Source: an uncultured Bacilli bacterium
GTDB lineage: Bacteria > Bacillota_I > Bacilli_A > RF39 > UBA660
DNA length: 64,000 nucleotides
Direction: 5' to 3'
Assembly: GCA_910584655.1 (NCBI GenBank)
Contig: CAJUBJ010000005.1
Location: 62,001 to 126,000, forward strand
In this document: in pieces, positions 51,651-61,400 of the stretch
Layout of the letters: each line of letters opens with the position of its first letter
Position numbering within the stretch: position 1 is the first letter of the stretch
Translations under genes and position numbers: made by a program
The notes under the pieces: model-generated
The model's input: only the letters and a program-made list of their open reading frames with translations
Told to the model about the DNA's origin: nothing
Databases searched by the model: none

Positions 51651-52872
51651 AATACTAATAGGATGCCTTATTATCAGTACTTGTTTGATAACGTTAGTTA
51701 TTTTACCCAATTTAAAAAAAATAAAAGAATATCAAGAACAAAAAGAATATGAAAGACAATTAAAAAAAGCTACAATAGTTGTAGAACTAAAAAAAGATTT
51801 ATCAACAATTTTTTTAGAAGATGTTAAAGTGTCACAATTTATTGAAAATATTAATGGAACTATAATAGATGATTACAAAATAGATACATCTATAGTTGGT
51901 GAAAAAGAAATAAAGTTCGAATATATCAATGATGAAAATATAAAAATACCATATCAGTATACAATAAACATTAAAGATATTACTCCTCCTTCTATATGGT
52001 TGAACGATACATATTCTATTACAACAGATTATAATGGTTCATTACTAGAAGATATAGTTTGTGCTGACGATTATGATGATAATCCTAATTGTGAAATAAT
52101 AGGGGAATATGACACAAAAAAAGTAGGAAATTATAATTTAAAATTTCAAGCAACAGATAATAGTGGCAATATAACTACAAAAGACTTTACTTTAAAAGTA
52201 TCAACCCCAACAGCAAGTAACCCATCAGAACCATCAAAGCCAACATACACTTATTTAAGTGATGTAATAAAAAATCATAAAACTGATAAAACTAAAATAG
52301 GAATTGACGTTTCATCATGGCAAGGAGATATAAACTTCCAAGCGGTAAAAGATGCAGGTGTAGAATTTGTTTTTATTCGAGTTGGAAGTACTAGAGGAAT
52401 AGGTAGTGAATACTTTGTTGATAAAAAATTTCAACAAAACATTGAAGGATTTAATAAAGTTGGTATTCCTGTTGGAATATATTTTTATTCATATGCCAAT
52501 AGTAAAGAATCAGCTATTAATGATGCTAACTGGGTTTTAGAAAATATTAAAGGATACAGAATTGACTTACCTATAGCATATGATTGGGAAAGTTGGTCTT
52601 TCTTTAACGAGTTTCATCAAAGTTTTTATAGTACAACAAGAAATGCCAAAGCTTTTTTAGATACAATAAGTAATGCTGGATATACCGGGGTTTTGTATAG
52701 TAGTAAAAATTATTTAGAAAAAGTATGGTACGATACAGGATATGAAACCTGGTTAGCCCATTATACAAAACAAACTTCCTATAAAGGTCAATATAGATAC
52801 TGGCAAATGTGTAGTAATGGTAGAGTAGACGGAATTAACGGAAATGTAGATATAAATATAATGTATTTATAA
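51628..52872 (+). CDS. Membrane-anchored GH25 lysozyme with Ig-like domain
   Basis: An approximately 414-residue wall hydrolase. An N-terminal membrane helix (about 8-27) is followed by a beta-sandwich, DUF5011-like module (about 110-190, TPPSIWLNDTYSI and VGNYNLKFQATDNSGN). The glycoside hydrolase family 25 catalytic domain is C-terminal (about 210-414). GIDVSSWQGDINF carries one acidic residue and PIAYDWESWS the D-x-E catalytic pair. It cleaves the glycan of peptidoglycan. The frame is open from 51574, and the ATG at 51628 is the best-spaced of four close candidates; the exact start is unsure. It overlaps the preceding gene. Confidence 0.85.
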   Translation: MKKKNLIKILIGCLIISTCLITLVILPNLKKIKEYQEQKEYERQLKKATIVVELKKDLSTIFLEDVKVSQFIENINGTIIDDYKIDTSIVGEKEIKFEYINDENIKIPYQYTINIKDITPPSIWLNDTYSITTDYNGSLLEDIVCADDYDDNPNCEIIGEYDTKKVGNYNLKFQATDNSGNITTKDFTLKVSTPTASNPSEPSKPTYTYLSDVIKNHKTDKTKIGIDVSSWQGDINFQAVKDAGVEFVFIRVGSTRGIGSEYFVDKKFQQNIEGFNKVGIPVGIYFYSYANSKESAINDANWVLENIKGYRIDLPIAYDWESWSFFNEFHQSFYSTTRNAKAFLDTISNAGYTGVLYSSKNYLEKVWYDTGYETWLAHYTKQTSYKGQYRYWQMCSNGRVDGINGNVDINIMYL

Positions 52873-52878
52873 AAATAA

Positions 52879-52921
52879 AAAAGAACGATAAATTGAACTA
52901 GTCAACAAATCGTTCTTTTTT
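52879..52921. terminator. Bidirectional terminator between lysozyme and phosphohexomutase
   Basis: aagaacgat and atcgttctt form the outer stem with an internal small inverted repeat (ttga…tcaa) in the loop. A-rich and T-rich sides allow both directions. Confidence 0.85.
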
Positions 52922-54282
52922 TATTGTATATTATCTTTAACCACAGATTCAAACTCTTTTTGAATTTCATTTAATCTCTCTTCAGAATTAGCTTCAAATC
53001 TTAATGTCAAATTAGGTCCTGTATTACTAGCTCTAACTAAAGCCCAACCATCTTCAAATTGAACTCTAACTCCATCAACATCAATTATTTTATATCCTTT
53101 ATTAACAGCATATTCCTTAACTTTAGCAACTACATTGAACTTAATATCGTCGCTAACAGCCATCTTAATTTCAGGAGTATTATAATATATATTTATATTA
53201 TCTACTAGTTGTGAGAACTTTTTATTAGTATGACTAAGTATTTCTAACATCCTTAGTCCATTATATAGACCACTATCTAGTCCTGGCCATCTATCAGTGA
53301 AATACATATGACCAGAATATTCGCCACCAAAAGGATATTTCATTTTGTTAACTTCATATCTAGTCCAAGAATTACCAGTTCTATAAACAACAGGCTTTCC
53401 TCCTAATTTAATAATTTCATCTTCCAAAGCTTTACCACATTTTACATCGAATAAATAAGATTTATTTGATACTTTATCGTTTATATCTCTTATATATGCA
53501 ATCATAGCTTTATCTATTGGCATAAACTCACCATTTTCAGTAATAAATCCAACTCTGTCTCCATCACCATCGAATCCAATACCTAAATCAGCACCAATTT
53601 CCGAAACTTTATCAATTAACATTTTATTATTTTCAGGAACAGAAGGATCTGGATGGTGATTAGGAAAATTTGCGTCAGATTCATCACATATCATTGTAAT
53701 ATCTAAATTAGGAAATTGAGAATAAATATCTTTTGCATATAAAGATGTAGTACCATTACCACAATCTAATACAACTTTAATTTTTCTATCCCCCATATTT
53801 ATATTTTCTTTTATAAAACTTTTATAATACAGAACTGGATTAAATTCTGTAACTTCACCAGTACCATTTAAAAATTTTCCCTTCATAGTATAATCTCTAA
53901 AATCATAGATTTGTTCACCACGAGCATTACCCAAATGATCAAAACTAAATTTAAATCCATTATCATCTTTAGGATTATGTGAAGCTGTAACCATAACACC
54001 AATAATTACATTAGCTTTTAAACATGCATAATAATACATTGGAGTAGTAACTAACCCAAAATCAATTACATTACATCCAGAATCAATAATACCTTTTATT
54101 AATTCTTTAGAAAGTTGTGGACTAGATAAACGATTATCTCTTCCAACACCACATATATTTCTTTTTAATTTTTCTTGTATATAAGATCCATAACTTCTAC
54201 CTACCGTATAAGCAACTTCTTCATTTATTTGAGTAGGGTAAACACCACGAATGTCATATTCGCGGAATATATTTTTATCCAT
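52921..54282 (-). CDS. Phosphomannomutase/phosphoglucomutase
   Basis: A 453-residue alpha-D-phosphohexomutase. The phosphoserine loop is TASHNPKDDNGFKF near residue 98, the metal loop DGDGDRVGF near residue 219, and the sugar-specificity loop GGEYSGHMYF near 300. It interconverts glucose- or mannose-1- and 6-phosphates, feeding wall and glycan precursors. Length is normal for ManB/AlgC-type enzymes; the glucose or mannose choice is not clear. The start follows GGAGAG. It is transcribed opposite to the lysozyme gene, sharing a bidirectional terminator. Confidence 0.92.
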   Translation of the reverse strand: MDKNIFREYDIRGVYPTQINEEVAYTVGRSYGSYIQEKLKRNICGVGRDNRLSSPQLSKELIKGIIDSGCNVIDFGLVTTPMYYYACLKANVIIGVMVTASHNPKDDNGFKFSFDHLGNARGEQIYDFRDYTMKGKFLNGTGEVTEFNPVLYYKSFIKENINMGDRKIKVVLDCGNGTTSLYAKDIYSQFPNLDITMICDESDANFPNHHPDPSVPENNKMLIDKVSEIGADLGIGFDGDGDRVGFITENGEFMPIDKAMIAYIRDINDKVSNKSYLFDVKCGKALEDEIIKLGGKPVVYRTGNSWTRYEVNKMKYPFGGEYSGHMYFTDRWPGLDSGLYNGLRMLEILSHTNKKFSQLVDNINIYYNTPEIKMAVSDDIKFNVVAKVKEYAVNKGYKIIDVDGVRVQFEDGWALVRASNTGPNLTLRFEANSEERLNEIQKEFESVVKDNIQ

Positions 54283-54372
54283 TTATTAATCTCTCCATTC
54301 TATAAAAATTATAACATATATCATTATAGTTAATCTACCAATAAATTCTTCTTAGATTTACTAACATTTATA

Positions 54373-54401
54373 TTGACACAAAACAACTTATGGTGTAATA
54401 T
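54373..54401 (+). promoter_or_regulatory. Promoter of the ABC importer operon
   Basis: Consensus TTGACA (54373-54378), a 17-base spacer and TAATAT (54396-54401). Confidence 0.72.
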
Positions 54402-54446
54402 ACTATATGTAAGAGGAAGATAATCCAATTACGAAAGGATGATTTG

Positions 54447-54860
54447 ATGAAAGCAAAAAAATATGAAACAAAAAACTTGTATATCTTACACATTAGTGAA
54501 CTAGTTTATTTTGTTCCAGATGGAGAAACATTATATACACCAGACACTATGTATGAAAAAGAATATTATACAATTGCCGAAAAAAAGAGTGATGAAAGGT
54601 ATAAAGATTTGTTTAATTTCTGTACTACTTACAAAAATAATACTCACGTTGGCTTAGGAACTATAAAAGATATTGAAGAATCTATAAGTGTGGATGAACT
54701 GACAGGTTTTTGTATTTCCACAATGACAAAAAAAGAAGCTTTATTAGTATTAAAAAATTACTTAAAAGAATTAAATCCTGAAGAAAACATTGAAATATCA
54801 GCTCCAATAAAATATACAAAGAACTTAAATCTTAACTTACAAACTAATGAAGCAAAATAA
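54447..54860 (+). CDS. Hypothetical protein, first gene of ABC importer operon
   Basis: A 137-residue soluble protein. It starts MKAKKYETKNLYILHISELVYFVPDG, a mix of strands and helices, with no signal peptide or membrane helix; the C-terminal part is helical and Lys/Asn-rich. The start after AAAGGATGA at 54447 is preferred to the TTG three bases earlier. It lies 19 bases upstream of the substrate-binding protein. An accessory or regulatory role for the transporter is possible, but no function is known to me. Confidence 0.5.
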   Translation: MKAKKYETKNLYILHISELVYFVPDGETLYTPDTMYEKEYYTIAEKKSDERYKDLFNFCTTYKNNTHVGLGTIKDIEESISVDELTGFCISTMTKKEALLVLKNYLKELNPEENIEISAPIKYTKNLNLNLQTNEAK

Positions 54861-54879
54861 AAAAGAAGGAATGATTATA

Positions 54880-55788
54880 ATGAACAAAAAAATAATTAAA
54901 TATTTATTAGGTGCTTTAGTACTTATCTTAGTAGTTGGAGCAATACTAATAAGTCACTTTACTAAAAAAGATTCAATCGAAAATAAAGAATATAAAGTAG
55001 CTGGAATAACTAAATCACCACTTTATTTACCAGTATTTGTTGGCATTGCTAATGACATGTTTGACAATCTTGAAGTTGAATATGTAAACACTACTGGTGG
55101 AGACATCGTTAATACAATGTTATTATCCAATGAGATAGATGCTGCATTAAATAGCTTAAATGTTGTTATTTCATCATCAAGTGAAGAAAATAAAATTATA
55201 ACAATTGGTCAAATGACTACTCGTGGTGGTATGACTTTAATAAGTAAAAAGCCAATCAATAAAATAAAAACTATAGTTAGTGCTAAACAAGGCGGTTTAC
55301 CTAATACTATTTTAGAAAGTACAACAGACTATAAAATAGAAGCAAAACTAAGTCCTCAAGAAGGAGTTACATACTTTCTTAACCATAACGTAGATGCTAT
55401 TATGGCTTTTGAGCCTTTTGCAACTAACTTAATAAATGAAGGATATGAATATAAATCAATGAATGATTTATATGATGATATACCATTTAATTGTATATTA
55501 ATAAAAGAAAGTAACTTAAATAATCCTAAACATCAAAGGTTTAATAATGGCATAAGAAAATCTATAAAATATATCTATGAAAATGATTCAAAAGAAATAG
55601 CAGAATCTGTTTCTAAATTAATGGACTTTGAAAATATTGAAGTTTTAACTCAAATAATTGATACATTTAAAAAAGATAAAGTATGGAGTGAAGATTTAAC
55701 TTTATCAGAAAAAAATTATGAATATTATTTAGAACTTACTAAAACAAAAAATGTAGACTATAGTAAAGTTTATTATGAATTAAAATAA
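54880..55788 (+). CDS. ABC importer substrate-binding protein (NMT1/SsuA-like)
   Basis: A 302-residue exported protein. An N-terminal helix (about 5-24) lacks a lipobox Cys, so it is probably an uncleaved anchor. The rest fits the NMT1/SsuA two-lobe fold: SPLYLPVFVGIANDMFDNLEVEYV, TMLLSNEIDAALNS, and DAIMAFEPFATNLINEGYEY. It should bind a small anionic or pyrimidine-like ligand; the specific ligand is not evident. The start follows AAGAAGGA at 54862-54870. It is followed by the permease and ATPase. Confidence 0.82.
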   Translation: MNKKIIKYLLGALVLILVVGAILISHFTKKDSIENKEYKVAGITKSPLYLPVFVGIANDMFDNLEVEYVNTTGGDIVNTMLLSNEIDAALNSLNVVISSSSEENKIITIGQMTTRGGMTLISKKPINKIKTIVSAKQGGLPNTILESTTDYKIEAKLSPQEGVTYFLNHNVDAIMAFEPFATNLINEGYEYKSMNDLYDDIPFNCILIKESNLNNPKHQRFNNGIRKSIKYIYENDSKEIAESVSKLMDFENIEVLTQIIDTFKKDKVWSEDLTLSEKNYEYYLELTKTKNVDYSKVYYELK

Positions 55789-55809
55789 TTTAGGAAAAGA
55801 GGAATAATT

Positions 55810-56520
55810 ATGATAATTGATTTAATAATTCTAGTTTTATTAGAACTATTTGGATACTTTGGAATAATCAATACAACAATTATTCCCAGACCTTCTACTA
55901 TCTTATTTAAAAGTGAAATATTATCCATCTTAGAAGCGTTAAGTTCTACTATATATTTTATAACTATAATATTTATTATATCTCTAATAATTAATATGTT
56001 TATTGTAATTATATGCTATTGGCTAGAATGTAAATATTTAGAAAATCTTCTTTATAGATTAAATACTATACCAAGAATGGTTATTATGTTAGTAGGTATT
56101 TCTATACTAGGAGTAGGTTATAAAACAATATGTATAATGACTATCATAAGTTCTATGCCTAATTTTATCATAACAGTTTTAGGATACTTAAGAGATAAAA
56201 GTAATAAAAGTATTATCGAAGCTGCAGAAGATTGTGGAACACCATACTTAAATATTTTAATAAAGATATTAATTCCAAATAATTTAAGAGGAATAATAAT
56301 TAGTACTAAAATATTATTATCAAGTATTATTAATAGTGTAATAATGGGTGAATACTTAATTGGAACAAGTGGTTTAGGTAGTTCACTTCAATATAATTTA
56401 TTTATGTACAATATGAAAAATGTTTGGATGATAGCATTAGTTATTGCATTATTTTCCATCATTGTAAATAAAATCTTTGACCTTATCTTAAAAAATAAAT
56501 ATATGTGGTTCAACAAATAA
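55810..56520 (+). CDS. ABC importer permease
   Basis: A 236-residue membrane protein with about six hydrophobic helices. The cytoplasmic EAA-type coupling loop is EAAEDCGTPYLNILIKILIPNNLRG near residue 140. It resembles SsuC/TauC-type permeases. It starts after AAAGAGGAA and ends ten bases before the ATPase. It forms the channel with the 54880 binding protein and the 56531 ATPase. Confidence 0.88.
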   Translation: MIIDLIILVLLELFGYFGIINTTIIPRPSTILFKSEILSILEALSSTIYFITIIFIISLIINMFIVIICYWLECKYLENLLYRLNTIPRMVIMLVGISILGVGYKTICIMTIISSMPNFIITVLGYLRDKSNKSIIEAAEDCGTPYLNILIKILIPNNLRGIIISTKILLSSIINSVIMGEYLIGTSGLGSSLQYNLFMYNMKNVWMIALVIALFSIIVNKIFDLILKNKYMWFNK

Positions 56521-56530
56521 AGGTGATATT

Positions 56531-57589
56531 ATGGGAAAATTAGAATTAAAAAATATTACATTTACTTATGATAAAAATATTATCTACAAAGATTTATCTT
56601 TATCTATAGATAATCATGAATTTCTATGTGTTGTAGGCCCATCAGGAGCTGGTAAAACAACTTTACTAAGATTACTTGCTGGTTTTGAACACCAATGTGC
56701 AGGAGAAATTCTTTATGATAATAAAAAAATAATAAATTCTGATACAGCATTTGTTTTTCAAAACTATGCGTTATTTAAAAGTATGAAAGCGAAAGATAAT
56801 ATAGCTTTTGGATTAAAAAATCAACATATGAAAAAAGAAAAAATAAATTTACTTGTTGATAAAGTTTCAGAAACGTTAAGTATTAATCACTTACTTAATC
56901 GTTACCCAGCTGAATTATCAGGTGGAGAACAACAAAGAGTAGGATTAGCTCGCGCTCTAGTAAGAAATCCGAAAATATTCTTGTTTGATGAACCATTATC
57001 AAATCTTGATGTTTCTCTAAAGCAAAATATGCGAAAAGAAATAAAAAAAATATACAAAAATAGTGATGCTACTTTTATATATGTAACTCATGATCAAGCA
57101 GAAGCAAGTTACCTAGCTACAAAAATATTAGTTATAAGTAAATCTGGTATAGAACAATATGACTCTCCAAAAAACATCTATGAAAATCCTAAAAATACTT
57201 TTGTAGCATCCTTTTTTGGAGAAGAAAAAATAAATTTCCTAAAAGGTAAAATAATTAAACAAAATAATACTTATTATATAGATTATCAAAATAATAAAAT
57301 AAAACTAGATTACACTAAATATAATAATTTAAATAAATATGTTAATAAAACTATTATATTTGGTGTTCGCCCTGAAGAAATAACTTTTAGTGAAGAGGGC
57401 CTTAAATATAAAATAATAGAAGATGAATACTTAGGTCATAAAAACATCCTAAAAGCCAAAATAAATAAAGATACACTAACTATTTTAAAAACTAATAAAG
57501 ACTCTATTACTAATCAAATATATTTTAATAACATAAAAATATTTGATTATAAAACGAAAGAAAATATTTATTATATAGAAAATAAATAA
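56531..57589 (+). CDS. ABC importer ATP-binding protein with TOBE-like domain
   Basis: A 352-residue ATPase. The Walker A is GPSGAGKTTLLRLLAGF near residue 36. The signature is LSGGEQQRVGLARAL near residue 131 and the Walker B FLFDEPLSNLD near residue 153. A C-terminal extension (about 240-350) includes FGVRPEEITFSEEG and is TOBE-like, as in polyamine, sulfate and molybdate importers. SsuB-type ATPases usually lack it, which is a mismatch with the SsuA/SsuC-like partners. The start follows AAAGGTGATATT. No TPP or other riboswitch was seen upstream. Confidence 0.92.
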   Translation: MGKLELKNITFTYDKNIIYKDLSLSIDNHEFLCVVGPSGAGKTTLLRLLAGFEHQCAGEILYDNKKIINSDTAFVFQNYALFKSMKAKDNIAFGLKNQHMKKEKINLLVDKVSETLSINHLLNRYPAELSGGEQQRVGLARALVRNPKIFLFDEPLSNLDVSLKQNMRKEIKKIYKNSDATFIYVTHDQAEASYLATKILVISKSGIEQYDSPKNIYENPKNTFVASFFGEEKINFLKGKIIKQNNTYYIDYQNNKIKLDYTKYNNLNKYVNKTIIFGVRPEEITFSEEGLKYKIIEDEYLGHKNILKAKINKDTLTILKTNKDSITNQIYFNNIKIFDYKTKENIYYIENK

Positions 57590-57609
57590 AACAAAATTTA
57601 TTCAAATAA

Positions 57610-57639
57610 TTGACTTTATAGAAAATAATGTTGTATACT
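57610..57639 (+). promoter_or_regulatory. Promoter of the isoleucine T-box operon
   Basis: TTGACT (57610-57615), an 18-base spacer and TATACT (57634-57639). Confidence 0.7.
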
Positions 57640-57645
57640 AAGACT

Positions 57646-57880
57646 CGTAAAGCAATTGATGAAGACGTCAATATATAAGTAGTTTTAAGAGAGCTAATCA
57701 TATTGGTGAAAGATTAGTAAATAAAAGTATATTGAGAATCACTTCTGATGTGTTATTCTGAAATCTATTAAGAATAAACGTTTACTTACGTTACAAGTAT
57801 TAAGTGTATGATACATTCATAAATTAAGGTGGTACCACGGACATAGTTCGCCCTTAAAATTATGAATGTTTTTTATTTAG
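57646..57880 (+). promoter_or_regulatory. T-box riboswitch, isoleucine-responsive (specifier ATC)
   Basis: A tRNA-sensing leader. Stem I lies upstream with an AG-bulge segment (GAGAGCTAATC near 57690) and GGTGAAAG nearby. The specifier is ATC at 57738-57740 in GAGA-ATC-ACTTC. The T-box TGGTACCACG lies near 57830-57839. The terminator stem is acattcata (57813-57821) with tatgaatgt (57861-57869), then T6. Specifier, downstream ileS and the T-box core agree, so the call is firm. Confidence 0.92.
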
Positions 57881-57894
57881 AAGGAGTTGATTAT

Positions 57895-58446
57895 ATGAAT
57901 ATTGAATATGAAGTAAGAGTATTAGAAATTAATCACGATGAAATTGTAAAAAAATTAGAAAGTCTTGGTGCTGAATTTAAATTTAGTGCTTTACAGCAAA
58001 GGCTAGTATACGACTTAAAACCTAAATGTGATAATAAATGGATAAGACTTAGAACTAATGGTACTACTTCAACAATTACAATTAAAGATATTGAAGCTAA
58101 AACTGTAGATGGAACTAAAGAACTAGAAATAGAAGTTAGTGATTTTGATAAAGCGAATGAAATATTAGAAGTTTTAGGTTATAAAAATCGCGGTTTTCAA
58201 CAAAATAAACGTACACAATACATTCTTGATGGAGTTGAAATAGACTTGGATAGATGGCCATTAATACCTGAATATATGGAAATAGAAGGACCATCAGAAG
58301 AAGCTGTATATAATTGCTTAGATAAATTAGGAATAGATAAAAGTAAAATAGTAACTCTAGATGTTGCTAGCATTTACACTTACTATGGACATGATGGTGA
58401 ACATCTAGCAGATTTAAATTTTGAAATGGAGGAGAATAAAAAATGA
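57895..58446 (+). CDS. CYTH-domain phosphohydrolase
   Basis: A 183-residue CYTH-fold protein. The metal/triphosphate-binding N-terminal strand has E-x-E-x-R (NIEYEVRVLEIN), and basic strands KWIRLRTNG and TITIKD alternate with acidic ones (ELEIEVSDF, GVEIDLDRWP) around the tunnel. Members are class IV adenylate cyclase-like or tripolyphosphatase/thiamine-triphosphatase enzymes; which one cannot be told. The start follows AGAAGGAG. It lies in the isoleucine T-box leader operon and overlaps ileS by four bases (ATGA), so it is made with IleRS. Confidence 0.85.
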   Translation: MNIEYEVRVLEINHDEIVKKLESLGAEFKFSALQQRLVYDLKPKCDNKWIRLRTNGTTSTITIKDIEAKTVDGTKELEIEVSDFDKANEILEVLGYKNRGFQQNKRTQYILDGVEIDLDRWPLIPEYMEIEGPSEEAVYNCLDKLGIDKSKIVTLDVASIYTYYGHDGEHLADLNFEMEENKK

Positions 58447-61400
58447 GAAAATTCGAAGAATTAGATAAAAGATTAGCATCTGATGTAGAAGCAGACACTC
58501 TTAAATCATGGGGTGGTGTACAAGCTATTTATAAAGAAACTTTAGCTAATCGTGCTGCAGCTAAAAAATTTGTTTTCTATGATGGACCAGCAACAGCAAA
58601 TGGTTATCCAGGATTACATCATATGTTAGCAAAATTCTTAAAAGATTCATTCACTAAATATCATACAATGAAGGGTGAAAGAGTAGTAAGAAAAGTAGGA
58701 TGGGACACTCATGGTCTTCCAGTAGAATTACAAGTTGAAAAAGAATTAGGATTTACTGGAAAACAAGACATCGAAAAATATGGTATCAAAGAGTTTAATG
58801 AAAAATGTAAAGAATCAGTTTGGAAAAATAAAGAAGCATTTACTGATTTAACAGAAAAAATGGGACAGTTTATCGATGTTGAAGATCCTTATGTTACTTA
58901 TGATTGTGATTATGTTGAAACTGAATGGTATATTCTAAAAGAATTCTTTAAAAAGGGACTATTCTATGAAGGACATAAAATTTTACCATACTGTCCACGT
59001 TGTGGAACAGGTCTTGCTTCACATGAAGTAGCACAAGGATATAAAGAAGATACTGTTGAAACAGTAATTGTTCCAATGAAAAAAGTTGATGAAGACGTGT
59101 ATTTCTTGGTTTGGACTACAACACCATGGACTTTACTTTCAAATGTTGCCCTATGTGTTAATCCTGAGTATACTTATGTAAAAGTTAAATCTGGTGATTA
59201 TAAATTTATATTAGCAGAATCATTAGTATCTAAGGTTCTAGGAGATGAAGTAGAAGTACTAGAAACTTATAAAGGAACAGATTTAGAATATATGGAATAT
59301 GAACAATTAATTCCAGAATTATCTGTTGATAAAAAAGCTTTCTTTGTAACTGTAGACGATTATGTTACAGCAGAAGATGGAACAGGTATCGTTCATATTG
59401 CCCCAGCATTTGGTGAAGACGATTCTAAAGTAGGAAAAAAATATAATCTACCATACTTAAATCCTGTAGGGGAAGATGGAAAATATACTGAAGGTCCTTG
59501 GGCTGGCATGTTAATATTTGATGCCGATAAAGAAGTTGTTAAATACTTAAAAGAAAATGATAAACTATTTAAAAAACAAAAAATGGTTCACAACTATCCA
59601 CATTGCTGGAGATGTGATTCACCACTTGTTTATTATTCAAAACCTTCTTATTATTTAAGAGTTACTGATATTAAAGATCAAATAGTAGAAGCTAATAAAA
59701 AAGTTAACTGGTATCCTGCATACGTTGGTGAAAAACGTTTTGGTAACTGGTTAGAAAACATGAATGATTGGGCAATATCACGTTCAAGATATTGGGGAAC
59801 TCCATTACCTTATTGGACTTGTGAATGTGGTCATGATGAAATGATTGGTTCTCGTAAAGAATTAGTTGAAAAAGCAATAGAAGATATTGATGAAACTATC
59901 GATTTACATAGACCTTATGTAGATAATGTTCACTTAAAATGCCCAAAATGTGGTAAGCCAATGACTCGTACTAAAGATGTTATTGACTGCTGGTTCGACT
60001 CTGGTTCAATGCCATTCGCACAATATCACTGGCCATTTGAAAATATGGATATCTTTGAAGATCAATTCCCAGCTGACTTTATTTGTGAAGGAATTGACCA
60101 AACTAGAGGATGGTTCTATACTTTAATAATTATCTCTACCTTCTTAAAAGGATGTGCTCCATTCAAAAATGTTTTGGTTAATGATCTTATCCAAGATGCT
60201 GAAGGTAAAAAGATGTCTAAATCTAAAGGTAATATCGTTGAACCATTTACTACAATGAAAGAATATGGTGCAGATGTAGTTAGATTCTATCTACCTTATG
60301 TATCACCAGTATGGACACCACTTCGTTTCGATATGAATGGACTAAAAGAAGTATATTCAAAATTCTTTAATCCATTAAAAAATACATATAGTTTCTTTGC
60401 ACTATATGCTAATACAGATAATATCGATATTGAAGAGTGTAATGTTCCATATAAAGATAGAGAAGAAATAGATAAATGGCTATTATCTAAATATAATAAA
60501 TTATTAAAATATGTAACAGAATCATATGAAGAATATGACTTAAATAAAGTTGTTAAAGCTGTTACAGAATTTGTTTCAGAAGATTTATCTAACTGGTACA
60601 TAAGAAGAAATAGAAAACGTTTCTGGGCATCAGAATTAGATGATTCTAAAAAATCAGTATATATAACCACTTATGAAGTATTAACTGGATTATGTCGTAT
60701 GATAGCTCCAGTAGTTCCATTCGTAACAGAAGAAATATATACAAAACTAACAGGTGAAAAATCAGTACACTTAACTGACTTCCCAGTATATGATGAGTCT
60801 TTAATAGATGAACATATTGAAACTCGTATGGACTTAGTTCGTAGCTTAATTTCAATTGGTCGTTTTGTCCGTGAAGAAACAAAGATAAAAGTACGCCAAC
60901 CACTTAGTGAAGCACTTCTAGACGGAAAAAATAAAGAACTAATTGAAGATTTAGTTCCACTTATCCAAGAAGAATTAAATATTAAAAACATCGTATTTGT
61001 AGATGATTTAAATGAATATATGAATCTTTCTGTAAAACCAAATTTCAAAGCAGTTGGCAAAGTATTTGGTCCATTAATTAAAGAATTCCAAAAATTATTA
61101 GAAGAATTAGATAGTGAATCCGTTTCTAAACTTCAAAAAGGTGATTCAATTACAATGAGCCTTGGTGGAGAAGAAAAAGAGATAACTTCTGAAATGGTTG
61201 AAGTAAGAATTTCTTCTAAAGAAGGATTCAATGTTGGTATGGAGAATAACAACTTTATCATTTTAGAAACAACTTTAACTGACGAATTAATCCTAGAAGG
61301 AATAGCTCGTGAAATGGTTTCAAAAGTTCAACAATTACGTAAGACAAAAGACTTTAATGTTGCCGATAGAATAACTTTATACTATAGTGGCGACAAAGAT

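Noticed and set aside
54300..54446. TPP or other riboswitch before the NMT1-like ABC operon
   Set aside because: No THI-box or other known riboswitch core was found; only a sigma-A-type promoter and a short leader are present.
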